Positions 20,096-30,462 of a stretch of 64,000 bases of DNA are shown here, one piece after another. Position numbers and translations under genes: made by a program. The stretch is from Microbacterium sp. AK031 (lineage in GTDB: Bacteria; Actinomycetota; Actinomycetes; Actinomycetales; Microbacteriaceae), in the NCBI RefSeq assembly GCF_024807145.1, contig NZ_JANUCA010000001.1, positions 806,001 through 870,000 on the forward strand, read 5' to 3'. The notes under the pieces were generated by a model. It was given only the letters and a program-made list of their open reading frames with translations. It was not told the origin of the DNA and searched no databases. Positions within the stretch are counted from its first letter, which is position 1. Each line of letters starts with the position of its first letter.

Positions 20096-20601
20096 GATTC
20101 GGCTCCTGTGTCTTTCGCGGGGATGAGCCGCTGGAGTTCTGAGATGAGGTTCTGGGGATCGCCGGTCGTGACACGCACGTACGAGTCGACGATCGTGTCG
20201 TCGGACATGTTCCACGCGAGTCGGACGAGGCCGTTCGGCTCCACGACGCGGTCGATCGTGACTGTCGCACGGTCGACCTGCACGAGTTTCGCGGATGCGA
20301 GGAAGACGGTGGGCGCGCCGTCCAGGCAGAGCGCGGCGCCGCGGTCGGTGACGGCGATCTCGCCGCGTGCCCGGTATGCGAGCGGCGTGATCGCCAGGCG
20401 CTCCAGCGGCTGGTCGTGCCGTGTCGTCGAGACGTACAGCACCTCGTGCCGTGTCAGGACCTCGGCGTGCTCGGGGACGCCCATCGGCGCGGCGTGCACA
20501 CCGTCGCGTCGGAGGCGTCGCCGCCACGCGAGGTACATGGACAGCAGGATCAGCACCGCCACCACGATGGTGATGGCGACAGCGATGTCTCGCATGCTCA
20601 T
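20092..20601 (-). CDS. Membrane-anchored PH-like domain protein of the pyr operon
   Basis: A 169-residue protein with one N-terminal transmembrane helix (about residues 5-25), a short basic stop-transfer segment (RRRLRRD) and a soluble region rich in beta-strand. It resembles the uncharacterised PH-like proteins located between pyrC and carA in actinobacteria, the position of Rv1382 in M. tuberculosis. The function is unknown. The start at 20601 overlaps the pyrC stop as ATGA; another ATG two codons later is possible. Four-base overlaps on both sides indicate co-translation with the pyrimidine enzymes. Confidence 0.8.
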   Translation of the reverse strand: MSMRDIAVAITIVVAVLILLSMYLAWRRRLRRDGVHAAPMGVPEHAEVLTRHEVLYVSTTRHDQPLERLAITPLAYRARGEIAVTDRGAALCLDGAPTVFLASAKLVQVDRATVTIDRVVEPNGLVRLAWNMSDDTIVDSYVRVTTGDPQNLISELQRLIPAKDTGAES

Positions 20602-21899
20602 GCGGTTAGCTCTTCCACGACTGCGCCGGATTCGACAGTGACGACGCCGTTGTGGATCGTCCACTCGACACGGCCCGGCAGGTCGCGTCCGAGGTACGGC
20701 GAGTTGCGGCTGCGACCGTGCAGGTCAGCGGCGGTGAAGGTGCCGGCCGCATCCGGGTCGTACAACGTGATCTGCGCGGGCTGACCGGCCTCCAACGGCG
20801 TGCCGTGGCCCTCGAGGAGTCCGATACGCGCAGGCGTCGCGCTCATGACGCGTGCGACATCGGCCCACCCGATCAGACCGGTCTGCACCATCGACTGGTG
20901 CACGACACGCAGCGCGCTCTCGAGTCCCACCATGCCGTTGGCTGCGGCCTGCCATTCGCACGCCTTGTTCTCGCTGGGGTGCGGGGCGTGGTCTGTGGCG
21001 ACGATGTCGATCGTGCCGTCGGCGAGGCCCTCGCGCACGGCGAGCACGTCCTCTTCTCGGCGCAGCGGAGGGTTGACCTTGTACTTCGCGTCGTAACCGC
21101 GCACGAGCTCATCCGTCAGCAGCAGGTGATGCGGGGTGACTTCTGCGGTGACGCTGATGCCGCGCTTCTTGGCCCAGCGGATGATGTCGACGGACCCGGC
21201 GGTGGACAGGTGGCATACGTGCAGACGCGATCCCACGTGCTCGGCGAGCAGCACGTCGCGGGCGATGATCGATTCCTCTGCGACCGCGGGCCAGCCGGCG
21301 AGGCCGAGTTCGGCGGACACCGTGCCCTCATTCATCTGCGCGCCCTCGGTGAGGCGCGGATCCTGAGCGTGCTGCGCGATGACGCCGCCGAACGACTTCA
21401 CGTACTCGAGCGCCCTCCGCATGATCAGCGGGTCGAAGACGCAGAAGCCGTCGTCGCTGAACACGCGCACCTTGGCACGAGATGCGGCCATGGCGCCGAG
21501 CTCAGCGAGCCGTTCGCCCTTCTGCCCAACGGTGACGGCGCCGATCGGCTGAACCGTGGCGTAGCCTGCGGCCTCGCCGAGGGCGAGTTCCTGCTCGACG
21601 ACGCCGGCGGAATCTGCGACGGGCGACGTGTTCGGCATGGCGAAGACGGCGGTGAAACCACCGGCTGCGGCGGCCCTGGTCCCGGTGAGGATCGTCTCGG
21701 ACGCCTCATAGCCCGGCTCGCGCAGGTGCGTGTGCAGGTCGACGAGTCCAGGGAGAGCGACGAGACCGTTCGCGTCGACGACGCGGGCGCCGGTGCGGCT
21801 GAGTCCCGTGCCGATCTCGGCGATCAGGCCGTTCTCCACCACGATGTCGGCGGCCTCTGCTCCGAGAAGCTGTGCCCCGGTGATCACGAGGGTGTCCAT
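20598..21899 (-). CDS. pyrC: Dihydroorotase
   Basis: Zinc enzyme that cyclises carbamoyl aspartate to dihydroorotate. The 433-residue class I enzyme has the metal-binding signature [11 protein letters not shown] and later [10 protein letters not shown]. It also carries the conserved [11 protein letters not shown]-type segment (here [12 protein letters not shown]) and ATDHAPH with the catalytic Asp. The ATG at 21899 shares its first base with the pyrB stop (TGATG). It follows pyrB in the classical actinobacterial pyr operon. Confidence 0.97.
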   Translation of the reverse strand: MDTLVITGAQLLGAEAADIVVENGLIAEIGTGLSRTGARVVDANGLVALPGLVDLHTHLREPGYEASETILTGTRAAAAGGFTAVFAMPNTSPVADSAGVVEQELALGEAAGYATVQPIGAVTVGQKGERLAELGAMAASRAKVRVFSDDGFCVFDPLIMRRALEYVKSFGGVIAQHAQDPRLTEGAQMNEGTVSAELGLAGWPAVAEESIIARDVLLAEHVGSRLHVCHLSTAGSVDIIRWAKKRGISVTAEVTPHHLLLTDELVRGYDAKYKVNPPLRREEDVLAVREGLADGTIDIVATDHAPHPSENKACEWQAAANGMVGLESALRVVHQSMVQTGLIGWADVARVMSATPARIGLLEGHGTPLEAGQPAQITLYDPDAAGTFTAADLHGRSRNSPYLGRDLPGRVEWTIHNGVVTVESGAVVEELTA

Positions 21900-22864
21900 C
21901 AGCTGTCTTCTCCTCGTTCGTCGTCTCGTTCTCCTGCCAGCAGCAGGTAGAGCACCGCCATGCGCACGGACACACCGTTGGTGACCTGTTCCAGCACCGT
22001 CGAGCGCGGCGAGTCCGCGGCTTCGGCGGAGATCTCCAGGCCGCGATTCATGGGTCCGGGGTGCATCACAATGCTATCGTCCGGAAGCGTGGCCGCACGC
22101 ACGGCATCCAGCCCCCAGCGCCGGGAATACTCCCGCTCACTCGGGAAATACGCGGCGTTCATCCGTTCGAGCTGGATGCGCAGCATCATCACGGCGTCAG
22201 GGCCGTCGGCTAGAGCCTCATCGAGGTCGTAGAGCACACGCACCGGCCACTGCGAGACGTTCTGCGGAACCAGCGTCGGCGGCGAGACCAGCGTGACCTC
22301 GGCACCGAGTGTCGTGAGCAGCCAGACGTTCGAACGTGCGACCCGTGAGTGCAGCACATCGCCCACGATCACGACCCGGAGGCCGGACAGATCGCGACCA
22401 CGGCTGTCAGCGCCGAACCGGCGCTTGCGAATGGTGAACGCGTCGAGCAACGCCTGGGTGGGGTGCTCGTGCGTACCGTCGCCGGCGTTGACGACCCCGG
22501 CCGTGATCCAGCCGCTGGTCGCGAGCGTGCGCGGCGCCCCTGAGGCGTGGTGACGGATGACGACGGCATCCGCACCCATCGCCTGCAGGGTCTGCGCGGT
22601 GTCCTTCAGGCTCTCGCCCTTCGACACGCTGGAGCCCTTGGCTGCGAAGTTGATGACATCCGCCGAGAGCCGCTTGGCTGCGGCTTCGAAGGAGATGCGC
22701 GTGCGGGTGGAGTCTTCGAAGAAGAGGTTCACCACTGTCTTGCCGCGCAGCGTGGGCAGCTTCTTGTGCTCGCGTGACTGCGTGTCGGACATGTCCTCGG
22801 CGATGTCGAGGATGCGAAGGGCATTCGCCCGATCGAGGGTTCGGGTGTCGAGGAGGTGTCTCAT
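21899..22864 (-). CDS. pyrB: Aspartate carbamoyltransferase catalytic subunit
   Basis: Condenses carbamoyl phosphate and aspartate. The 321-residue protein has the carbamoyl-phosphate motif [13 protein letters not shown] and the ATCase [13 protein letters not shown] segment. It also has [17 protein letters not shown], and HPGPMNRG for substrate binding. No pyrI regulatory gene is present, as expected outside enterobacteria. It overlaps pyrR by four bases and pyrC by one. Confidence 0.97.
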   Translation of the reverse strand: MRHLLDTRTLDRANALRILDIAEDMSDTQSREHKKLPTLRGKTVVNLFFEDSTRTRISFEAAAKRLSADVINFAAKGSSVSKGESLKDTAQTLQAMGADAVVIRHHASGAPRTLATSGWITAGVVNAGDGTHEHPTQALLDAFTIRKRRFGADSRGRDLSGLRVVIVGDVLHSRVARSNVWLLTTLGAEVTLVSPPTLVPQNVSQWPVRVLYDLDEALADGPDAVMMLRIQLERMNAAYFPSEREYSRRWGLDAVRAATLPDDSIVMHPGPMNRGLEISAEAADSPRSTVLEQVTNGVSVRMAVLYLLLAGERDDERGEDS

Positions 22865-23391
22865 TCTCCGATCGTCACCGCCTCGGCGCCGTCGTTCTCG
22901 AACAGGCGCACGTTGACGCGCTCCTGGCGGGAGGACGGGATGTTCTTGCCGACGAAGTCGGGGCGGATCGGGAGCTCCCGATGTCCACGATCGATGAGGA
23001 TCGCGAGGCGCACGGTCGAGGGGCGACCGATCGACTGGATCGCATCGAGTGCGGCGCGGATGCTGCGCCCGGAGAACAGCACGTCATCGACGAGCACGAC
23101 GGTCTTGCCGTCGATGCCGCCGGCGGGGATCTCGGTGGGCTGCGGTGACCGGGTCGGATGCTTGGCGAGATCGTCGCGGAACAGGGTCACATCGAGGGAG
23201 CCGGCCTGGACCGACGTCTGGGCGATGCTGCTGATCAGTGCGCCGAGGCGGTGGGCGAGAGTGACTCCGCGGGTGGGGATGCCCAGCAGGACGAGGTTCT
23301 CAGCTCCTCGGTTGGATTCGAGGATCTCATGCGCGATACGGGTCAGAGCCCGCGAGATATCGGCTTCGTGCAGCACAGTGCGTGCGCTCAT
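22861..23391 (-). CDS. pyrR: Pyrimidine operon regulator PyrR (uracil phosphoribosyltransferase fold)
   Basis: RNA-binding regulator with the phosphoribosyltransferase fold. It senses UMP and PRPP and represses pyr expression by binding the leader RNA; some members also have weak UPRTase activity. The 176-residue protein carries the PRPP loop [20 protein letters not shown] and the PyrR-type [10 protein letters not shown]. It is first in the operon, directly downstream of a leader that contains a PyrR-type binding sequence. The first four codons (ATGAGCGCACGC) follow a GAGAAGGGAG ribosome-binding region. Confidence 0.96.
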   Translation of the reverse strand: MSARTVLHEADISRALTRIAHEILESNRGAENLVLLGIPTRGVTLAHRLGALISSIAQTSVQAGSLDVTLFRDDLAKHPTRSPQPTEIPAGGIDGKTVVLVDDVLFSGRSIRAALDAIQSIGRPSTVRLAILIDRGHRELPIRPDFVGKNIPSSRQERVNVRLFENDGAEAVTIGE

Positions 23392-23392
23392 C

Positions 23393-23424
23393 CACCGCTC
23401 CCTTCTCCGCCTCTCTGGACGGTG
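23393..23424 (-). promoter_or_regulatory. Candidate PyrR-binding leader element with ribosome-site-sequestering hairpin
   Basis: Reading the minus strand, the pyrR leader contains GTCCAGAGAGGC (within 23407-23422). This matches the conserved PyrR anti-antiterminator loop known from Bacillus (UCCNGNGAGG). CCG and CGG flank the loop and can pair. A second, longer-range pairing is possible between CACCG (23420-23424) and CGGTG (23393-23397), and it encloses the ribosome-binding site AGAAGGGAG. There is no terminator, so control is more likely at translation initiation, as reported for mycobacteria. The sequence match is seen; the mechanism is inferred. Confidence 0.65.
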
Positions 23425-23446
23425 TTAAAGGTTGCTTGTTGATCCA

Positions 23447-23452
23447 GCTTAG
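23447..23452 (-). promoter_or_regulatory. Possible -10 element of the pyr operon
   Basis: TAAGCT on the minus strand (agctta at 23447-23452) lies about 25 bp before the PyrR element. It fits a TAnnnT -10 hexamer for a transcript with a leader of about 50 nt. No convincing -35 hexamer is seen 16-18 bp upstream (CGTCAT), so this is a weak call. Confidence 0.3.
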
Positions 23453-23475
23453 CGGAGTGATCCACCCGATGACGC

Positions 23476-25053
23476 TCAGGCGCCGAGGCGCAGCGCCTCG
23501 TCAGTGACGTCGTCGACCTTCGCCGCCCGGATCGGATGACCGGTGGTGCTCAGGCACTTCCCCGTCTTCAGGTCCCACTTCCAGTCGTGCATGCTGCAGG
23601 TCAGCACGCCGTCCTCGTCGACCTTGCCCGTCTTGGTGAGATCGGCGCGCAGATGCGGGCAGCGGCGCTGCACGACCCAGTCGCCGATCTCGGCATCCTC
23701 GGTCTGATCGGTCTGCTCGGAGTACCAGTTCTCGACGTACTCGATGCGGTCGACCGAGAGGCACTTGAGGAAGGTCGTGAGGAACTCGTTGAACTTGCCG
23801 CTTCGGCCCACGTGGAACTGCATCGAGAGGAAGATCGAGTTCGACCAGTCGATCTCGCGGTCTCGGATGTTCGTCGAGACCAGATCGGCGGGGATCGTGT
23901 ACCAGTAGATGCACTCCTCCCCGGCGTACTCGCGGACCTTCGCCCGTGGGAAGTCGACCACCATGTCGAGGTCGCCGATGCGGAACCGCACGTTGCCCCC
24001 GACGCCGAGGCGGATCGTGCGCGACTTCTTCAGCAGCGGCTCCCACCATGTCTTCAGCGTCTCGAGCATCTCCGCCGGCGGGATGATCGCCGCCCGAGAT
24101 GCCTCTTCATCGCGGATCTCCTGCTGGCGGCTCGTGCGCTGAGATTCGAGGTACTCCCACTTCTCGTCGAAGATGTGGGCGATCTCGGCATCCGTGTACA
24201 GCGTCTGGGTGATCGTCATGTCGGCGTGATCGAGCTCGACGACGGTGCCGGGCACGAACAGCCGGCCGTCGTACTGCGGAGCCTTCTCCCTGAGGTGCGC
24301 GAGGAACTGCTTCTGATCCGTGAAGATCGAGTCGTCGTCCTGGCCGAAGCCGTTGTACTTGAACAGCTCGTCACGCAGGAACATCGGCGGGCCGGCCATC
24401 GGGAACACGTGGGGTGCGTCGACCTTCTCGATGTAGAACATCGCCCGCTTGTTCTGCGCGTCGCGCTTGAGGCGGGCGAAGTTCTGCTTCGCGTCCTGCG
24501 GCAGGTCGTAGACCATCGGCCACCAGATCGCGCCAGAGGTCTGCGTGAAGTACGCGTCTGGCTTGCCGAAGCTCAGCAGCTTCTCGAGGTCGAGCGGATG
24601 CGAGTCGTTCTGATTGAGCACGGATGCGGTGCCGTCGTCGACGCTGAGCGAGGAATCCCCGATCGGGCCGTCGCTCGGGGCTCTCAGCGGCGTGATCATG
24701 AGCTTCAGCGCACCGCGTTCGATGACCTCACCTGCGGGCGCGTAGGTGATGTTGTCGTAGCCGAGGGCGCGGATGTCCTTCTCGAGGTCGTCGATCGGGT
24801 AGTCCGGCAGCAGCACCTCGATGTCCTTGCGGATGTAGCGCTGCAGCAGCGCCGGATCGAAGTGGTCGCGGTGTCGGTGGGAGATGTACAGGAAGTCTGC
24901 CTCCCGCCCGAGCTTCTCCCAGTCGAGCCCGCGGTTGTCGGGGAACGGGAACCAGGAGCCGAAGAACGAAGGGCCCATCACGGGGTCGCAGATGATGCTT
25001 CCGCCGACCGTTTCGATGAACATTCCGGCATGGCCGAGCCCCGTGATCCGCAT
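23476..25053 (-). CDS. Metallo-beta-lactamase-fold / Rieske [2Fe-2S] two-domain protein
   Basis: A 525-residue protein of unknown substrate. The N-terminal ~270 residues form a UlaG/RomA-like metallo-beta-lactamase fold, with LGHAG at 6-10 and the metal motif SHRHRDH at 58-64 (His59, His61, Asp63, His64). A middle region contains a charged helix (EKWEYLESQRTSRQQEIRD). The C-terminus is a Rieske domain with CPH at 465-467 and CSMH at 486-489, the CxH...CxxH ligands. The same two modules, in the reverse order, make up CMP-N-acetylneuraminate hydroxylase, so an oxygenase or hydroxylase role is possible but unproven. The ATG at 25053 has an AGAAGGAG site. It appears to be a single-gene unit between the nitrate and pyr operons. 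Confidence 0.8.
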   Translation of the reverse strand: MRITGLGHAGMFIETVGGSIICDPVMGPSFFGSWFPFPDNRGLDWEKLGREADFLYISHRHRDHFDPALLQRYIRKDIEVLLPDYPIDDLEKDIRALGYDNITYAPAGEVIERGALKLMITPLRAPSDGPIGDSSLSVDDGTASVLNQNDSHPLDLEKLLSFGKPDAYFTQTSGAIWWPMVYDLPQDAKQNFARLKRDAQNKRAMFYIEKVDAPHVFPMAGPPMFLRDELFKYNGFGQDDDSIFTDQKQFLAHLREKAPQYDGRLFVPGTVVELDHADMTITQTLYTDAEIAHIFDEKWEYLESQRTSRQQEIRDEEASRAAIIPPAEMLETLKTWWEPLLKKSRTIRLGVGGNVRFRIGDLDMVVDFPRAKVREYAGEECIYWYTIPADLVSTNIRDREIDWSNSIFLSMQFHVGRSGKFNEFLTTFLKCLSVDRIEYVENWYSEQTDQTEDAEIGDWVVQRRCPHLRADLTKTGKVDEDGVLTCSMHDWKWDLKTGKCLSTTGHPIRAAKVDDVTDEALRLGA

Positions 25054-25080
25054 TGCGCTCCTTCTGAGATTGACCTCACG

Positions 25081-25086
25081 ATTGTA
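25081..25086 (-). promoter_or_regulatory. Putative -10 element of the MBL/Rieske gene
   Basis: TACAAT on the minus strand (attgta), 28 bp before the start codon at 25053, is a strong actinobacterial -10 match. The hexamer 17 bp upstream is GCGTGC, so the -35 is weak. It supports independent transcription of the gene. Confidence 0.4.
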
Positions 25087-25146
25087 CCCGGGGCCCTCTG
25101 AGCGCACGCCGAGGCCGGGCCGGGCGAGACGATCGCAGTGCTGACT

Positions 25147-27245
<2,099 letters not shown>

Positions 27246-27249
<4 letters not shown>

Positions 27250-28883
27250 GCGGGTGCGGCCTGTTCCGCCGGGGCGACGTGCTCTGCAGACGCGAATCTC
27301 TCGAGAAGTTCTGCGAGACGCGGCTTGCAGCCCCCGCAGCCAGTGCCGGCGCGGATGTCGCGACCTATGCATGCCACTGTGTCGCTGCCCGCGGCGACCG
27401 CGTCCTCGACGCGCTGGACGGTGACGCCGTTGCACCAGCAGACGGTGGACGTAGGGGCGAAGGCGTCTGCGCTCGCGGCCGCACCGTCATCAGCACCGTC
27501 GAACCGCAGCAGCAGCGAGCGATCGGCGGGCAGCTCACTGCCACGGTCGTACAGCAGGGTGAGCTCGGCACTGGTGCGCGGCATCCCGACGCAGGCGAAC
27601 GCTTCGAGGATCCCGTCTCTGGTCACCAGTTTGAGATAGCGACCGTGCTGCGGGTCAGCCCACTCGGCGACATGCCGATGCGGTGCGGGCTCGTCGGGCA
27701 GCGGCGATTCCCAGACATCCACATCGACGTCTCCCACCGCCGTCACATCGATCTCATCGGACTTCAGCATGACGACCGAGTCCCGTTCGGTCGGCGCTGC
27801 CGAGGGCAGAGTGACGCCGGAGGCCTCAGCCGTGAGCCGACGAGCGAGCCACTCGGCCTGCCGCCATCCTGGACCGATGAGTCCGGACGGCGCACCCGGC
27901 AGACGCGTCAGGGCATCTGTCTCGGCCGTGTGCTCCACGATGTGCGCGCAGTCGCCGATCGCGAAGACATCCGCATCGGTCCAGCAACGCAGCTGTTCGT
28001 CGACCACGATCCCCATAGCGGTGCGCAAGCCCGACATGGTCGCGAGCTCCGCTCGGGCGCCGACTCCGCATGAGAGCACCAGCAGGTCTCCTCGGACGTA
28101 GTTGCCGTCAGCCGTGACCAGCGCATCAAATGTACGCGTGCTGTCGCCGTCCGTTCGAAAGGCGACAGCTTCGGCCCGGCTGTGCGCGTACACCGTCACC
28201 CCGCTGGCGCGCAGCGCGCGCGAGAGCACGATGCCTGAGCCCCGATCGAGGCTGCGCGGCATGGGCGTCGCCCCGTGATGCACCACGCCGACCTCGGCTC
28301 CTGCCTTCGCCGCCAGCAGGGCGAACTCCAGACCGAGAACCCCGGCGCCCAGCACGATGATCCGTGCCCTCTCCTGTACAGCGGCACGAATGCGTTCGGC
28401 ATCAGCGAGGTCTCGCAGCACGGTCACTCCCATCGGCAGCACAGGGTCTGCCCCGATGGCGCCTGCCCCCGCTCTGGACAGGGAGGACAGGTCGAAGGCC
28501 GGTCGATCGATCCCGGTCAGGGTTGGTACGTTCGCGCGAGCCCCTGTCGCGAGCACCAGGCGGTCGTATGGCACGCTCTCTCCGGTCGACATCTCGACCT
28601 GCTTGCTCGCCCGGTCGATGCCGATGACCCTCGTGCCGAGATGCACACGCACGCCTGCGTCGACGCTCTCCTGCGGGTCGTGCAGGGTGATGCTCGCGGC
28701 ATCCGCCCGATCGACCGTCATCTCGGCCACGAGGACGCGATTGTATGGCACCTCCTTCTCGGCGCCGACGACCGTGAGGTCGATCAGCCCCGTCTTCACC
28801 GCGGGAAGCAGCTCTTCGCACAGGCGAGCGCCGACCGGCCCGAAACCGACGATCACGACTCGGAGGCGTGCGTCCTCCGACAC
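27246..28883 (-). CDS. nasB: Nitrate reductase electron-transfer subunit: FAD oxidoreductase with C-terminal BFD-like [2Fe-2S] domain
   Basis: A 545-residue pyridine nucleotide-disulphide oxidoreductase-type flavoprotein. It has an N-terminal FAD loop (VVIVGFGPVGARL), a second NAD(P)-binding loop (IIVLGAGVLGLE) and AIGDCAHI near residue 320. The C-terminus is a BFD-like [2Fe-2S] domain with CWC at 482-484 and CGGC at 516-519. It resembles the N-terminal part of NirB and presumably passes electrons from NAD(P)H to the nitrate reductase encoded next. It starts with GTG two bases after narK and overlaps nasA by four. The symbol follows the actinobacterial/Bacillus naming and is less certain than the function. 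Confidence 0.82.
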
Positions 28884-28885
28884 GC

Positions 28886-30280
28886 TCAGATCCGCCGTCC
28901 GTCGAGGGAGGCACGAGGCACGGCGTAGAAGACGACCGTGACGAGAAGAAGCACGATATAGGCGATGCCGAACCCGACGAACGCCGCTTCGTAGCCGCCA
29001 GAGGCCGACTGCGAAGCGTTGAGCACCTGGGGCACGACGAAGCCGCCGTATGCGCCGATCCCGGAGATGAGCCCGAGTGCCGCAGCTGCACGGCGGGCCA
29101 CCGCGGCAGCGTCGCCTTCGCGTCGGGCGACGGCGCTGGCGGAGAAGACGATGGGGATCATCCGGTACGTCGAGCCGTTCCCGACTCCGGTGGCGGCGAA
29201 GAGCACCAGGAAGCAGACGAGGAACAGCCAGAACTGTCCGAGCGCGAGCACTCCGAGTATGCCGAACGCGCCGACCGCCATGACTGCGAAGGCGGCGACG
29301 GTCACTCGCGCCCCACCGAACCGGTCTGCCAGGCGCCCGCCGAGCGGTCGGAAGAGAGAACCGACGAGTGCGCCCAGAAATGCCAGAGAGACGACGGCTG
29401 CGCCGATGTGCAGAGCGGAGAACTCGGGGAACTCATCCACGATCAGCTTCGGGAAGACGCTGGAAAACCCGATGAACGAGCCGAAGGTGCCGATGTACAG
29501 CAACGAGAGCAGCCACAGGTGCGGTTCGCGCAGCGCTGCTGCGGAACCGGCGAGATCGGCCTTGGCGGACGACAGATTGTCCATGTACCGCCATGCGCCC
29601 CAGGCGGCGACCAGGATGAACGGCACCCACATCCAGCCTGCCAGTGGCAGACCGAGCCCGATGCCGGCACCGACCGAGACCACGACAGGGACGAAGAACT
29701 GCGCGACCGAAGTGCCGAGATTGCCGCCCGCAGCGTTGAGGCCGAGCGCCCAGCCCTTCTCTCGCTGAGGGAAGAAATACGTGATGTTCGCCATGGAGCT
29801 GGCGAAGTTGCCCCCTCCGAAGCCGGCGAGAGCCGCGATGACCAGCATCAGCCAGAACGGCGTGTCGGGATTACCCACCGCGATCGCCAGCAGCGACGCC
29901 GGGATCAGCAGCAGAAGAGCGGAGACGATCGTCCAGTTGCGGCCGCCGAACCGCGGCACCATGAATGTGTAGGGGAAGCGCAGCGTCGCTCCGACGAGGC
30001 TCGGCACCGAGAGCAGCCAGAACGTCTCGGCGCTGGTGAACGCGAAGCCCGCCGCAGGCAGCAGCACGACCACGACGCTCCACAACTGCCAGATGATGAA
30101 GCCGAGGAACTCCGCGTAGATCGACCAGCCGAGGTTGCGCCGTGCGATCGGGCGACCCTGCGTGTTCCAGAACTCGGTGCTCTCCGGATCGAACCCGTCG
30201 AGCCAGCGTCCCGACCGTCTGGTGAGAACCGGCGTGCGCGCGGACTGGTCCTGTGATCTTGAGACGGCGGATGTGACCAT
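28886..30280 (-). CDS. narK: Nitrate/nitrite transporter, MFS NarK family
   Basis: A 464-residue major facilitator with about 12 transmembrane helices. The first ~50 residues are a hydrophilic N-terminus with the family motif FDPESTEFW. The nitrate signatures are present as GFGGGNFASSMANITYFFP in the first half and GVGNGSTYRMIPIVF in the second. It imports nitrate and may exchange nitrite. It is the first gene of a three-gene nitrate assimilation operon and is preceded by the candidate regulatory region at 30335-30410. Confidence 0.94.
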   Translation of the reverse strand: MVTSAVSRSQDQSARTPVLTRRSGRWLDGFDPESTEFWNTQGRPIARRNLGWSIYAEFLGFIIWQLWSVVVVLLPAAGFAFTSAETFWLLSVPSLVGATLRFPYTFMVPRFGGRNWTIVSALLLLIPASLLAIAVGNPDTPFWLMLVIAALAGFGGGNFASSMANITYFFPQREKGWALGLNAAGGNLGTSVAQFFVPVVVSVGAGIGLGLPLAGWMWVPFILVAAWGAWRYMDNLSSAKADLAGSAAALREPHLWLLSLLYIGTFGSFIGFSSVFPKLIVDEFPEFSALHIGAAVVSLAFLGALVGSLFRPLGGRLADRFGGARVTVAAFAVMAVGAFGILGVLALGQFWLFLVCFLVLFAATGVGNGSTYRMIPIVFSASAVARREGDAAAVARRAAAALGLISGIGAYGGFVVPQVLNASQSASGGYEAAFVGFGIAYIVLLLVTVVFYAVPRASLDGRRI

Positions 30281-30334
30281 GGCTGCGCTCCCTGGGACAG
30301 TCGGATCCGAGATGGCCCGGACGGTATGTCACCG

Positions 30335-30410
30335 ACGATAGGAGCGCGGTGTTTCGGGCGACCGCGGCGCGCGTTAACGCCCGATCACTTCTGCGTCACG
30401 CGTGCGATCG
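30335..30410 (-). promoter_or_regulatory. narK promoter/operator region with half-sites on an 11-bp phase
   Basis: Minus strand: a TATCGT -10-like hexamer (30335-30340) is directly preceded by CGAAACACCGCGCTC (30342-30356), which is identical to an element before nirB. Further upstream are TTAAC (30374-30378) and GTGAC (30395-30399). GTTAA at 30373 and GTCAC at 30395 (plus-strand reading) are 22 bp apart, as in GlnR boxes, but the GaAAc elements between them are poorly conserved. The remainder of the 182-bp gap (30281-30462) shows no gene and no obvious terminator for the helicase gene beyond it. Confidence 0.4.
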
Positions 30411-30462
30411 TCATCGGTGAGGACCATGTCATGTGCACGAAACACAGGCGGACGTCGTGCGC

